This document shows positions 19,921 through 33,359 of a DNA stretch of 64,000 bases, one piece after another (position 1 is the stretch's first letter; each line of letters begins with the position of its first letter). The notes beneath the pieces were generated by a model that did not search any database, was not told where the DNA came from, and saw only the letters and a list, made by a program, of their open reading frames with translations. The stretch spans positions 74,835,801-74,899,800 of the forward strand of contig NC_052017.1 in assembly GCF_015832195.1 (NCBI RefSeq). The letters are read 5' to 3'. This stretch comes from Motacilla alba alba. Lineage: Eukaryota > Chordata > Aves > Passeriformes > Motacillidae. A program made the translations under genes and the position numbers.

Positions 19921-22900
19921 CTATCTGGAACATTTCCATTTAGAAAAAGCTTAAGTAATGCTGCTCATAAGCTACACACTTTTCCTTTGCATGGGAGTGT
20001 TTCTTGCACATTAATAATATCCTGAAATTCGGAAGAATGAGCACCAGCTGTAATGATGGAATGAGTACTAGAGTCTTGAAGACCTCATGAATTATCTTTA
20101 GAACTTTTTTCTCTCGTGATTAAGCACTTATAATCTAGACTTACAAGAAATGGACTTACATCCTTGAAATATTTAACAGTTTTTGTATAGAGTAGATGAG
20201 CTGTAAAATTACATAAAGTCTTTCACAATTGACCATTTTCAATTAACTTCAAGGAGGAATATTAGGAGTAACTTAAAATTTTACTACACGCTGTAGCAGT
20301 TAGAAACATCAATAGGAAACTCTCATTGACTTCAGTAGGTCTGGGGAGAAAGGTAAAACACTGATACATACACTTCCAAATGAAGAGGTAGAATGGTGCA
20401 GCCACAAGTCTCACCAGTTCTTTCAAGATTAACATTATACAAAGCCAAAATAATAGCAGCATATCTCAAATATTGGAATAGAATATAACTAAACTATGTT
20501 CTGTAGTGACAAGGAGAGGTTTATAGCTGTGCAAAATTTTTGCAGTGTCCAACATCAATTAACAGTCCTGTTAATCACTGTTATTCTTGATCACACTTTC
20601 TTACCTGCCTGTTTCAGGTTTTGTTTGGTTTTACTTAATTGTAATTAATTAATCCTAATTTACACAAACATTTTTATCTTAGCCTACATGCTTTTAAATT
20701 TTATTGTTATGTGTAGGAGAGACAGAAGTTGCATTGTTTGGCCTCAGAATTATGCTGAAATCTTTCATAGCGAAAGGAGGTCAGATTTTATGATAAGAAT
20801 TTTTTTAAATTGTATTTTATCACTTTTGTGTGAAAGCTTATTTGGTCTGTTTTATTAATTCTAAATATGCTAGTATTGTAAAAAAAGGAACCTAGACAAA
20901 AGAAGTAAACAAAATGTGCTGTAAGCCTGATCATTTTGCTATAGCATCAGTCAAATATTGTGCTTTTTTCCCATTCAGTGTTAGATTTTGTATGCATTGT
21001 TTCATGACAGAGAGTTCTGGCTGACTGTACTTCTGTACTTCTCTTATGGAGATATATGTGGTTCACTGTGGTGATTGCTAAAACAGGAATAGTTTATTGT
21101 GGCAGTCTTCAGATTTTCTTGTACACCATCCCTGTACACAGAACTGTAGAATTTCTGAATGAACTGAAAAGATTCTGAATTCATGTTTTCACTGGAGTGG
21201 ATAGTTTAAATTAAAGAGCTGATTGATCTAGCAACATAGTAGTTTGTTAAAAAAAAAAAAAAAAAAACAAAACAAAACCAAAACCCAAACCTGAAATTTT
21301 TCCAATAAAAATGTTATTGTCCCACCAGTATATAAGAATAAGAAAACAGTGAAGATTGCTTTTCTGTTAGACAAAGCTGTAAAGTTAAATCTTGGGAGAT
21401 ATATCTGAGATTTGTCTAAGTCCTTGGAAGATTGTGGTAGGTAAGTCTTGGCTAACAGACAGATCCCCACACAGCTGTTTTCTCACTCCTCCTATGAGGG
21501 GACAGAATAAAAAAAGAAATCTTACAGATTAAGGCAAAGATAGGGAGATTGCTTACATTTAGTGTACAACAGGCAAAAAAGACTCTATATGGTGGAAATT
21601 AATTTTTTTTGTCAATTTAAATAGATTTAACTGAGCAACAAAAGACAAAAATAAAGCAACACCTTTCCTTACCTGTTTGTCATGCCTAACTTCACCTCTT
21701 CACTCCCAAGCCCTCCCCAAGCAGCAATGGAAGATATGGGTGAAGAAAGAGTGTTACCTTCAATTTTTATTTATTTTAGCCTTTCCTGTCAGCTGTAGGA
21801 AACAGATGGTACTTGGTTTGACAATATGAGGGCCTTTTTTTCCAAATTATTTAAATAACAGATTGAACCTTTACCAACTAAATGCTTTGTGTGATAGAAT
21901 CCACATTTTTTTATTTTAACCTAAACCTAAATCATACTGAACTACTAGCCTGATTCTTCTGGAAGCTATTTACACGAATTTACTCCTCAATTATCATGGA
22001 ATGCTACTGCAAAATATAAACTTTTTATATATATACACACACCAGACTGGTAATCTGATTTTTAATGACAAATTTAGACAATATTTTGACGTTCTTCTTC
22101 ATTTCATTGCATTTGATTGCTTCACCATTTCTGAAAGAAGGGCACTGTTTTGAGATGTTTCCACTAAAAAATACTCAAAGGTAGATGAGTTTACTGTAAG
22201 TAATGTCAATTGACATTTTATTACCAGTGTAGTATATTTTACCACTCCTTCAAGTGCTTTAGGAAATGAAGCAATGTAACATAACAGAGATATTGCTTCA
22301 GAACTCAGTCCTCTACAGTAGGTGGCTTGAAATGCGTGTGCCAAATAGCATGGAAAACGAAACCAGAACAAAACAACTCTTCAGGAGCCTCTGCTTCCCA
22401 GTATGAACTTTATAGCTGACACCCTGGGTTTTCATTGTCAGTAATCTTACATTGAAACAGTCTCAGTCTCATAACCCTGAAGTTGTTTTTCAGAAGTTCT
22501 CTCTCATTAATTCTTGCTTGAAGACATATAATTAAAACCTCACAAGGTGTTTCTTGGTAAAAGGTAGGTACCTTTTACATGAAGATAGAACACAAATCCC
22601 ACTCTTAATACAATGGACCTTCTCACCTGGCACTCTCATAAAACCAAGATGTTGCCAAATAAATTGGCTGCGAGTGCAATCAGTGCCCTGCAGTGCTTTT
22701 GTTAATTATATTGCCATAGTGCCTGAGACAGATAGCAATCTTTCCAAAGGAGCAGGCAGATTTAAAGAGGCAGAATTAATTAAAATTGATTTTTGCAGTC
22801 TGTCATGTTGAGCTCTGCTGGGAGAGTTTTCTTTCCCTTTCTCTCTGTAATTCCTGCTGTAGTAGTACATGTAACAGGTAGTTGCCTCACCTTGGTTTAC

Positions 22901-25900
22901 TGATTATGGTGAATGAATGGATTTGTCTGCTGTGATAGGTACAGGACAGCATAGGATTAGAAGACATCAACATTTACTTCATTTGAGTACCACCCAGAGA
23001 AAATATATTTTTTTTCCCAACTTTCTGGGTTCACTAAAAAAGGGGACTAAAAAAGAAAATTTCCATGGCCACAATTTTTTCAGTTGAGCTCATAGTTTGG
23101 TTTAGTATGTCCAGAGATACAGGGCTATAAACCTTTGTTGCAGATATGATAGAAAATGGCAGTGGAAGGTGTGCAAGAATGAAAATACTCCAACAGTGTC
23201 CTTGGAGCACAGAGATATCCTGATGTGAACAGTGGATTTATTTCTTATATATGAGGCTCATTATCAAGGAATATTGCTCAAGAATTACTGAGCTCCTTTA
23301 CCCAGTTCAAATTTTATATGGAATTCTTCTCATATTTAAAATATCAAAAAGTTGAGCATTTATAAATAACCTTGAAGAAAACGTCAGCTGTTTCTTTTAT
23401 AGAAATTTGCCTGTCCTACTGGCAAATAATGGACATATGTGGGAATAATTAATGTTCTTTATGTATTTACATCAAGTCAATCCAAGATGGGTTTTTAAGA
23501 ACGTGCTTCTTTGAAAAATTCTTAACTTAAATATTTTAGATGTAGTATATTGTTTGCAGTCAGTTTTTTCCAACCTTTATTTATCTATATAAAAGTAATT
23601 TTTATTATTTGGCAAGGTTAGATAGGGAAATGATGAAGACATAAACTATAAAACCCAGTTTCTACTTATATTGAACAATTTTTTCTAATGTTAGGGAAAA
23701 AAATTCTTTTTAAAAGATGCACTAAAATGTATTTATTAATGAGGGGCTTATCAAGCAAGATGTGATACATTCAGTGGATTTTTTAAATATTTTCCTGGAC
23801 TTTTTTAACTGCAAAAGTTTTACCTGGGTTTCTGGTGTTGATGTTGCAATTTGAAAATAATATCTTGATGTAACTTTGAAGATGGATTATAATTTGTATT
23901 TACTGTGAGAATTTGGATGAGTATTTTAAGCAAGAAAATTGCCTTCATGCAGCTCTTTACTGAATCAAATTTTCAAAAATGTATTTAAGGTTCCCACAAC
24001 TGTTAAAAACTGACACAGCAACTGCTTGTCTTGCACTTTCTTAGATTATCATAGTACTTTGACTGGATAAAAACCAGGAAAGAATCAGGCCCAATGTGCT
24101 TCAATTGTTACTTCCATATCTAAGTCTAACAACCATGCTGTTTCCTTTGAAACTGGCTATTCACAAGCAGGATTTGCTTTATGCTGCATCACATTTATAG
24201 AGATTCACCTGGAGGAAAGGGCAGAAGAGGAAATCTGTTATAAGAATAAGAAAAAGAGGTAGACACAGTAACAAATAAAGTGGAAAGAAGCTAGAAAACA
24301 AATTAAATATGCAAATATAGCCGGTACATGCCAAGGTGAGTATTTTGCCTGATGTATTTCTTTCATGACCATCTTTTGAACCCAGCAGTTCAGCCAGCTT
24401 TTAGTCCATTTCACTCTGTGTTTATTTTGTCTGTACTTCATCCAGCCGAGTCAAACAAATCAGTTTGTTTATAAAGATGATACATAAGAAACTGTTAAAA
24501 TCATTACTCAAGTGCAGATAAATCTTTCCTTTCTCCTAAATTAGTATCTTGACATATTACTTTCTATTTTCTATTACTCCTTTTAAGTAAGTGGTGCTAT
24601 ATAAAATTTATCATGAGTGCTTAAGATAACTTTTAATCCAAAAAACTAGTGAAATTTTTGGATCAAACGTGAAAATATTACTGGTAATAATAATATTAAT
24701 AATTGGGGTCCTTAGGATTTATCTTCTTTTGAAGTGCAACTTTTTGACTGGCCTCAACCAATCTCTGACGATTTCAAGTATATTCACTATCTCCTTAATG
24801 CTGATAAACTTTATTGAAAAATTAGGTTTTAGATGTCTTTTTTTGAAACTAAAAAAATCTGCTTTGAAAGTCTTTCAGTCATATAGATAAGTGTGTGAAG
24901 TTGTCTGAAACAAAAGTTAAATTCCTGCTATAGTCTGATGAAACCGATTAGAAATCTTGAACAGTAAACTAAATGGAATAATGAATTAAACCTCATAAGA
25001 AGATAAAAATACTTTTTTACCATATAGAAAAGTTTAAAAGAAGTCACAGGACCATTACATTTGTAGTAGATTGGTTGTACAGAATGGCCAATTACAAAAA
25101 ATTTAAACAATGACAGTATTGAGATAATGCAAATTCAGGGTTCTCATTTGATTCAGATTCAACTCTCTTGTAAGACGAGAATTTTTATTTTCGTCGACCA
25201 TTTTCCAGTGACAGATGGAATTATAACAAACCTTCTACCCAAATAATTAAATTGATATGCAGTTAGAACTCAGCAGATGTAAATACTTTGATGGCAAAAA
25301 ACTTTAAACCACAGACCTTTTAAAACTGATTGTCTTGAACTTCTTTATTTGTTAAAAATATTTTTATCATGATGATTTAAAGTATTTTTTTTGAGCAGGG
25401 CCAATCTGATTGTTTAAATAGGGATTAGGAACAGAGGTTTCACAGCAAGTTTGCAAATGACTAAGTGTTACTATGTGTTATTTATATCTAAAATACTGTG
25501 CTTTCAGGTGAAGGTAATTTCCAGGCTTCTGAGGAGCCCTTTAATTATTTCCCTTTTGAGTTACAGCAAGTAGATGTGAGGTTAAAACAGTGAAAAAAAA
25601 AAAAGAGTATTTTAAATTATCCTAACAAGAAGCTGAAAGCTATTCAAATAGAAGGGATTAAATCAGAAAATGAAAGCTGCACTATCTACCCAGTAATAGA
25701 ATATTACAAAAAATCAATAATTTTTTTAGATTATATGAACCATTTAAAATCAGTATTTACACTGACCTACATCATCTGGAAACTAGAATTTATTTATTTT
25801 TGGGAAAATACCACTGAGATGCCCTTGTTAAATGTACGATACTTATATAGATCCCAGGTCAGCAGCAGTGTTTCAGCAAACCTTCATAAGATTAGTTTTG

Positions 25901-26619
25901 AGAAACCTGTACTGTATATCTTTGCTGACAGTTAGAAAAAAGCTAGGAAACAAACAGGAAAGGAATGATTTTCTGAGAGTTTCAGGTAAGAGAAACTATA
26001 CTGGAATTTTCTGATTTCCTAGCAGACCTAGAAGCTGAATGCAAACCTAGTGAATGACTTGGGAGAAATCAATTCTGCCATCTATGCTTCAGTTTTCCAT
26101 TCTGCCCTTGCCTCTCTTATTTGTTCATATTCATCTTTTTTGAACCTGCCTTATTTCTGGCAAGGAACTTTCAGTTGCTGTAATATGAAATAATAGGAAA
26201 GCAGCTTTAAAGCCATAGTCTTGGCTAAATTTACTCATCTGTGTTTTTAAACAAATCACTTTTTTTTTTAATATACATGTATTAGAGACTAACAAGAAAA
26301 GAAAATATAATCCTAATAGTTCTAACATCCAATGACATTCCAGCCATATTGCTCCCTTCAGATTTAACAGATTTTCTAACTCTGGACTAATGGTTACAAA
26401 GTGGAAAACAAGTAACAGACATTTATTTAAATAATAGTTTTTTCTTTATAAGGAAAGAAAAAAACAAGGCACAAAGAAGCAGTGAGCAATTGTTCCATAC
26501 TGAGATCTCTTAATTACAGTTTCTTATTAATATATTTTAATTGTGGTTAGAATTACATCTGGGACATATCCTATATATCACCAATTGAATTAAGGTGCTA
26601 GACATGTATTTATAAATTT
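19921..26619. other. Intergenic DNA, no gene seen
   Basis: AT-rich and unique-looking. It has a poly-A run at 21249-21267 followed by caaaac units. Open frames are short and lack recognisable domains. Around 22650-22810 the base composition is more even, but nothing is identifiable. Confidence 0.5.
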
Positions 26620-26692
26620 TCTTCTGGACTAGATGACTTCCAGACGTCCCTTCCAAGCTACACCATTCTGTGGTTGTGTGATTCTTTGAAAT
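26620..26692 (+). mobile_element. CR1 3' end remnant, sense
   Basis: A short stretch, ctggactagatgacttccag then cccttccaagct and tgtgattctttga, matches the CR1 3' end (gatgacctt...ccttccaaccc...tgattctatga) at low identity. Confidence 0.6.
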
Positions 26693-29600
26693 ATCCAATA
26701 AAATTTAAAAATATATAGGATTATTTAACATTTTATTAAAAATAACTAGGATTCCATTCAAGTGTTAAGGGGAATAGTGAATCCTATTTAGTTCTATATG
26801 GAACCTTATAATGCTGTTAATTTACCATAACTCTATCATGTGAAAACTAGTTCAGAAATCCTACAATTCACTTTAAAGAGCTGTCTTTAGCAACAATATC
26901 AACAACAACAACAACAAAAATTGTATTAAGCTCTCTGCATTCCAGAATGAAACTTACTATTAATTTTAGTAAACAAAGTCTGAGTTCTTAAACACCTCTT
27001 CATGAATATACAGTCATAAAAACCTGGCACTTTACCAGAAGTTGTTAAGTGGTAAATACAATGACTTTGAGATTTGTTATTTGTTACAGGAAAAATTCAA
27101 GGTTAGTCTTCTGCAATGATTTTATTTGCATCCTTTCCCTAGTCCTGGCAGTTTGTGCTCTGCTCCCTCACACATAAAAAAAAAGCCAAAGTAGGGAGTT
27201 AAAGACTCTTCAGTCATCAGTAACTCTGTCATACTTCACATTATCACTTATTAATATTGATGTTGGTGTGTTAACAAAGCTTTCAAGCAGTGTAAATATT
27301 GAGAGGACCATTAATGACAAAAGAATCATTAATGGTAAGCAATCTGGGTTACATGGAATAAGGCCTGCAAGAAATATGAAAAGAAATATGAAAAGAAAAA
27401 AAACTCAGAGATTTGAAAGTGGAATAATTTTCCTATTTTGGTTTTGTGGTCTTTGAGAATTTACTCCTATGGCTTTTTTTCTTTAAGACAGACAGTAACC
27501 AGAATTGTAAAGGGCAATGGTCTGAGGTGCAGTTCACCATTACCGTTCTCAAAATCATTACAGTTTCTCAAAAAGAGAAAAAGAAAACCCACAAAAGCTA
27601 TCTAACTTTTAGATACACTTTTATAACATCTAATAAAAATATATGAAGCATTAAAAGATTATACAATTTTAAAAGCTGGATTTCCAGCTCTGTGGAATGG
27701 ACCTCACGGTGATACCAGCAAGGGGTATCATGCCTGTATGCATTGAAGGAGAACTGAGATTTACCTTAAAGCAGTCTTATTTAATTAGCCTGAACTCTTT
27801 ATTTAATGTAATGAACAACCAAAGACATGAGCATGTGAACTATGTTTTTCCAGAATTACGTCTGAGAGAAGTGTCTCCTACAATTGATTAAAAGCAAAGA
27901 TGATTTTACAATATGTAATATCTTCCCCCCCATTAAAATTTTCTGCACCTAGTTACACCAAATTGCCCTTCTGCAGACTTTGATATCAGACCTGTGCTTA
28001 TAAAGCCTGTTTTTCAGATTTCTTATGTTTTAATAATATTTAGCAGTAGGGTAGGTACTTGTACTTTGGATTCAGGCAGTTTCAATTAATTCCTGAATAT
28101 CTAAAAGTATAATGACGTAAATAGGAATCTGGTGGAAACTCAGGACCTTTTTAACAAGCTCTTGTCTGAGCTACATGACCAGTTCTATTAGTTCACACCC
28201 TGAAGCAGATTCAAAGTCTCACAATCGAATTTTCCTTTGGGAAACAAGTCCACATAAATAAAAGTGAGTATTTTTTAGTCCTTGTTAATCATTATTGAAG
28301 GTGATTTGCCATGAGCTTTTGAGAGTGTCCTGCTTGAAGGCCATCTAAAATACTTATTTAGACCATTGGTCATTCATACTGAAGTTTAAACATGGAACTA
28401 CTGGAGTCCTTGAGTAGCTGATCAGTATAGTGCTTTTCAAAGGCATCCCATGAAATCCCAAAAGTGTCACCATGGCACTGATGTGGGGCTACACAAAACA
28501 TATTAGCTACAACTCTCACAGTAGTCACCATGGTTTTTTTGTTTATGGCTCTGTGTTGACCCTTCAGATTTTCTGCAGATTGTATAACATACACAAACAT
28601 TATACTGTGTAATTACTTGAAGGGGAAAGAAAACTACCCTGAGCAGCACTATTTGCATTGGTAGTCTGTCTTTTGGTCATCCTCATCCATTTCATTAAAC
28701 ACATAAAGTGATTTCCCTGACCAGCTGAATGTGAGGTGTCTTTGCTATCTCTAGCAGCACTCTGTAGTGTTTAAATGTTTAACATTTTCCAGGATTGCAC
28801 TCTTAATATTCACCAGAGTCTTGCTTCAATGAATAAAGAGAAGGTTGGGTGGAAGAGAGTATTCCCTGAATGCTCTTCCTAGCAAAATCGACTATTCTTT
28901 TTCCAATACTAGCATGGAAAATTTCTAAAGCCAGCTTGAATTTTAGGGCAGAGATTATTGTTTCCTTAAATTTTTACATATGAATATTAGGTATTCTGAT
29001 TGTTAATACAAGAGAATCCATGTATGAAACAGTATTCTCAATGTCACTTTTGTTCTTCAGAGATAGAAAATACAATCTTGTAAGTGATCACATTCAATTT
29101 TGTAAGAATTCACATTGACTATATACATGGAATGTTTTACCTTTTGCCTTTACCTTTTTCTTGAAATAAGTGTTTATACTACGATGACTTATACTGTTAT
29201 ATAAATATTGGTCTGTATATAGAGAGCACAATTTTTGCTACTTTTAAAGAATCTAAAATCATGCCACAGAGATTGTGTTATTTAAAGTATTTTTCTATGT
29301 TCTAAGGAAAGACTTAGTGCTTAATGAAGAGATGTTTTTAGTTTGCAAGTGATGTTTTAAAAGGTAAGTTGCTGCATATTACAGAGTTTTTCTATTGTTT
29401 TGTCTTGTGTTTTGGAGCGATTGCTCATTTTCCCTTTTCCAAGTTTAAATTATTTGTGGCAGAAAATACAGCTGGCTGCTTGTACTGAAAAATGTTTCTA
29501 ATTAGCTCTTAAAGTCCTCTTCTCTGAAGGGTGTCAGGATTCTCTCACAGATCACTTGTTGCTTTATTTCTCCCATCCATCTTCTTCAGGCATCTTGACA

Positions 29601-32600
29601 TTTTATGGCGCATTATTTTTTACACATCTTGAATTGAAGCTCTTAACCTGATCCTAGAAAGAGTATTTTTTGCTGAAGAGGGGAAAAAAGGACTTTTGGT
29701 TTTGATCAGATAATCTCTGGGCCACCTGTCTTAGTGGTACATGATCAACTGCCATGCCATACTTCTATTCAAGTCTGTGTTTAAAGAAAATGCTGCATAG
29801 GCTTACATTTATTTAAAGAACTGACAAATTTTTTATTGGTGCTTGTTAATGAAAAGACAAGGTGACCTTATTATTTTCTTCTTTTAAAAATCTTTTTGTT
29901 GTTTTGGGACTGGGGCTAGAGATAATTGCCATACTTCTTAACAGTCTCTGAAGACCAATTAACAACAGGGAGCCATGTACTCTGCCAGTCTGAGTTTCAA
30001 TTAAATGTCTGCTCCAGGAGGAGCTAAACTAACACGCAGCTATTGAACAGCAGTTACACTATTGGTATAGCTGAGTCCACCACAGAGGACAAAGACTGTT
30101 GCTTCACAACAGATGGCCTAATGCTCTGGCAATTAATACATTTTTATGGCTTTTAAATCTTTCTGACCTTTTACTTTTCTGTCTGAATTAGTAGGGCAGA
30201 GTTTTATTAGTAGAATGAAAGTTTAAGAACATGTTTATGTGACATCTTTGGAGGAACTATTTTTTTTAATGTAAAATATATTCTGTTGGCAAGACTTAGC
30301 AGTCTGATTTTTTATCATTCAGGACTGCAATGTACTTATTCTGACTGTAGGGAAGGTGGCTGTTTCTGGTGAAATCCTGTTGTTTTATTATAGCTGGGCT
30401 GCCAAAGTAGCTAGAGATTAGAGAACAGAAATAATTAGTATGTGTTATTAAGTAAATGTTACTCAGTGATTAAAACACATGCAATGGAATTTGATACTTG
30501 TATCCTAACTCATCATGCCCTAGAGTTGTATCCTGAAAATACAGTGTTCCAAACAATAGAAACTTAAAAATCAAATCAGCATGGTAAATATTATCATGTA
30601 AACATTTTTTCAAATTTCCAACTACAGTTTAGAAGTATCTGCAAATTTTGGTTAGCTTATACACTAAGATGGAATCTAAAAAAATGCAGTCAATTTAGCA
30701 TTATAATAAATCATTCCAGTATTAAGAATGTACCAGAGTTTTACTCATTTGCTTGTTTCTTCCCCCAAAATATCATCCATAAAAAGTTAAAATAATAACA
30801 ATAGTAGTTAAAAAGAAAAATAATACTTTTCTCTCAGGCATACTTTATTATTGAGTCAGTTTTCCAGCATGACTAGGAAGAAATTATAAGTGCTTGGTAT
30901 TTGTGAAGCAAACACACATCTAAAACCACTGAAATAAATGATAAAGATACAAATTATTGTGTGCCTATCACATACTGAGAGTGTTTTTAAACATTAATTA
31001 ATTACTAGTCCTCTAGTTTTTTTAAAATAATGATTGGACTAATTGTGTATGCACAACATCCAATATTTCAATATGTCTTTATATAGAAGTTCTTTTTTTC
31101 TGTCAAATATACATCATACGAACAATGAAATCACTTGAAAGAAAACAAAGAACACTCACAGTTATGCATTGACTTTATTTATAGACTACAGAAATATTGT
31201 CAGTTTGTTTAAGCTTATATTTGTGTTCTAAGGCAAAGCATTTTCATTTAAACTCATTTATTTGCTTGTGGTTTTCCCTAAAATCTAAATATTAAGATGA
31301 TTGGTAATGAATTTCCAGTATTAATATATAAAAAGTTTTTGGTATTATTTGTCTACAGATAACTTTAATAATGCACTTGTGCTAGTGATAACAAAGAAGT
31401 AACACTCAGAAAAAAACTAATAATAAACATTTTTGTTCTATAAAAGATCATTTGGATTCTAAAAATCCATATATGTATCTCCCCCTTGCCCTCCAATACA
31501 CACACATATTCTGAGAAATTAAGATTTTATTTCTCCACAGATTTATTGAAAATCTTAAAAGACTGAAGTGTTAAAATTTTGTTATCCAAATAAGCCCCTT
31601 GAGGATGTCCTATATACTTGCTTCTAACATCAGCAGAAAATTAGACAACTTAGTCAAGCTCCTAGTAAAATGAGCCATAAACTTTTGGAACTAGTCAGCT
31701 GACCAAACTCAAATGTTCTCTGTGAAATTCACTGATTTTCATTGGTTATACTTTATTGGCCTATTTAAATTTCTGCACCTAAATTACATGCAAAGTTTTT
31801 AATGACTACATTTTTCTGTCCAAGAGTGTATCTACTTTCCATCTGTAATGGTATCTAGAAGTAAGATTCATTCTTATACTTCCTGGGTATGTACTTCTCT
31901 TCCATTATTTTTAGTGCGTGTGCACAACTTTTCATTGTGCAGACAAGAATCTGGTAAGATTTTGACTGAGAAAATTAAAATTTAAAAGAACGCTGAAAAT
32001 TCTATTCTCCATCTTTATAAGATGACCAAGGTGAACACTGAATCTCGATTTAATTATTTTTTAAGAGTGTCAGACTATTCAGTGTCAAGGAGTTGATACT
32101 TCCCCATTGTCTGTGCTAAACATAGGCACTAGTTATTACTTGTAGGTGATCTAAATAAATAAATAAATAAATAAATGAAGATAGCCACCACCAAACCTCT
32201 AAACCTCTAAAAAATTGACTAAAGAGACTCAGTTGTTTTATCTGTATTTTTTTGGGGGGTGCATATATGAGCCCCTCAATCCTCAAGCAGGCCTTTTATG
32301 AACTAATTCACCATTCATAAGGGAAAGAGGAACACCAGATTAAAGATACCGGGACCCTTTTTTTTTTTTTTTAATATAGGACAAGATAAACTATGGGTGA
32401 ATATTTGCCTATCTGGAGATAAATGGAAGGTTAAACAAGCAAACAAAACCTTAGAATTATGCCTGCAGATATGAAACTGAGATTTATTTGGAAGTGGAAG
32501 AGGTTGGTTTTTTGTCTTCAGGAAATTCAGGTACACTGTAAAACCTATAATTATTCCTGCCTTATAAAACGTAGTTTTGATTTCAGTACACATCTTTAAA

Positions 32601-33359
32601 AGTTAACATAGTATTTTTAATATCTCATCCCACGTGAACAAACCTGTCTCTTATTTGGAAAAGTTTACTTTGCTCTTATGACTGTGCAATTGTATTGCTG
32701 TTGAATTTCCTTTCTTTTTTTTCTCTTCAGTACCCTAAGACAAGGAACCTGTAAATGGGTAGAAATTTTTAAGTTTTGTCTTTGAAATAGTGTTTTTCTA
32801 TGGTTTCTATTAGTCTGCAATGATAACTTTGTTCATCTATAAGTCTGTTATCTCCATTTTACAAAGTAATTTCTATCCTTGGCTTTTATCTTTCATAGAC
32901 TTTTGGTTTGGAAGATTTATGGGCATGTGAAAAACCATGTGAGAAATTTGCATTTTACTTTCCACCTAGGTATTTGCTGTTCATGGCAAGTGATTATCGA
33001 ATGGAAGAAATTAAAATCAGTTTTTATTAATAGCTTGGTTATAATTTTATTGCTCACAGAGCACTCCAAGCTGGCAGCACTCTAGAATGCTATCAGTTGC
33101 TTAGCTGGGTGTAAGTACAGGATCATTAAATCTATGCTTTTGATAGTCCTATTTAGTGAAACTCCAGCTCCACTTAGGTGTATGATACCTTTGGGACCAA
33201 GAGTTTATAACCATTCTTAAAGCTAGTTCAGGGTGTGTGAAGATCTACCTCTATAGTGCATGGTTCATATGGTTTGGTAGGATTTTATCTTCTTTATGCC
33301 TTCCTCTTTCAGTTTTCCTTCCTTCCTTCCTTTCTTGCAGCCTTCTTTGGCACATCCCC
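26693..33359. other. Intergenic DNA, no gene seen
   Basis: AT-rich and largely unique. Short simple repeats: CAA repeat at about 26900-26918, TAAA repeat at 32152-32176, CCTT repeat near 33319-33336. A pyrimidine tract ending in CAG near 32730 resembles a splice acceptor, but no exon can be supported after it. Confidence 0.5.
32152..32176. repeat. (TAAA)n microsatellite
   Basis: About six tandem TAAA units. Confidence 0.95.
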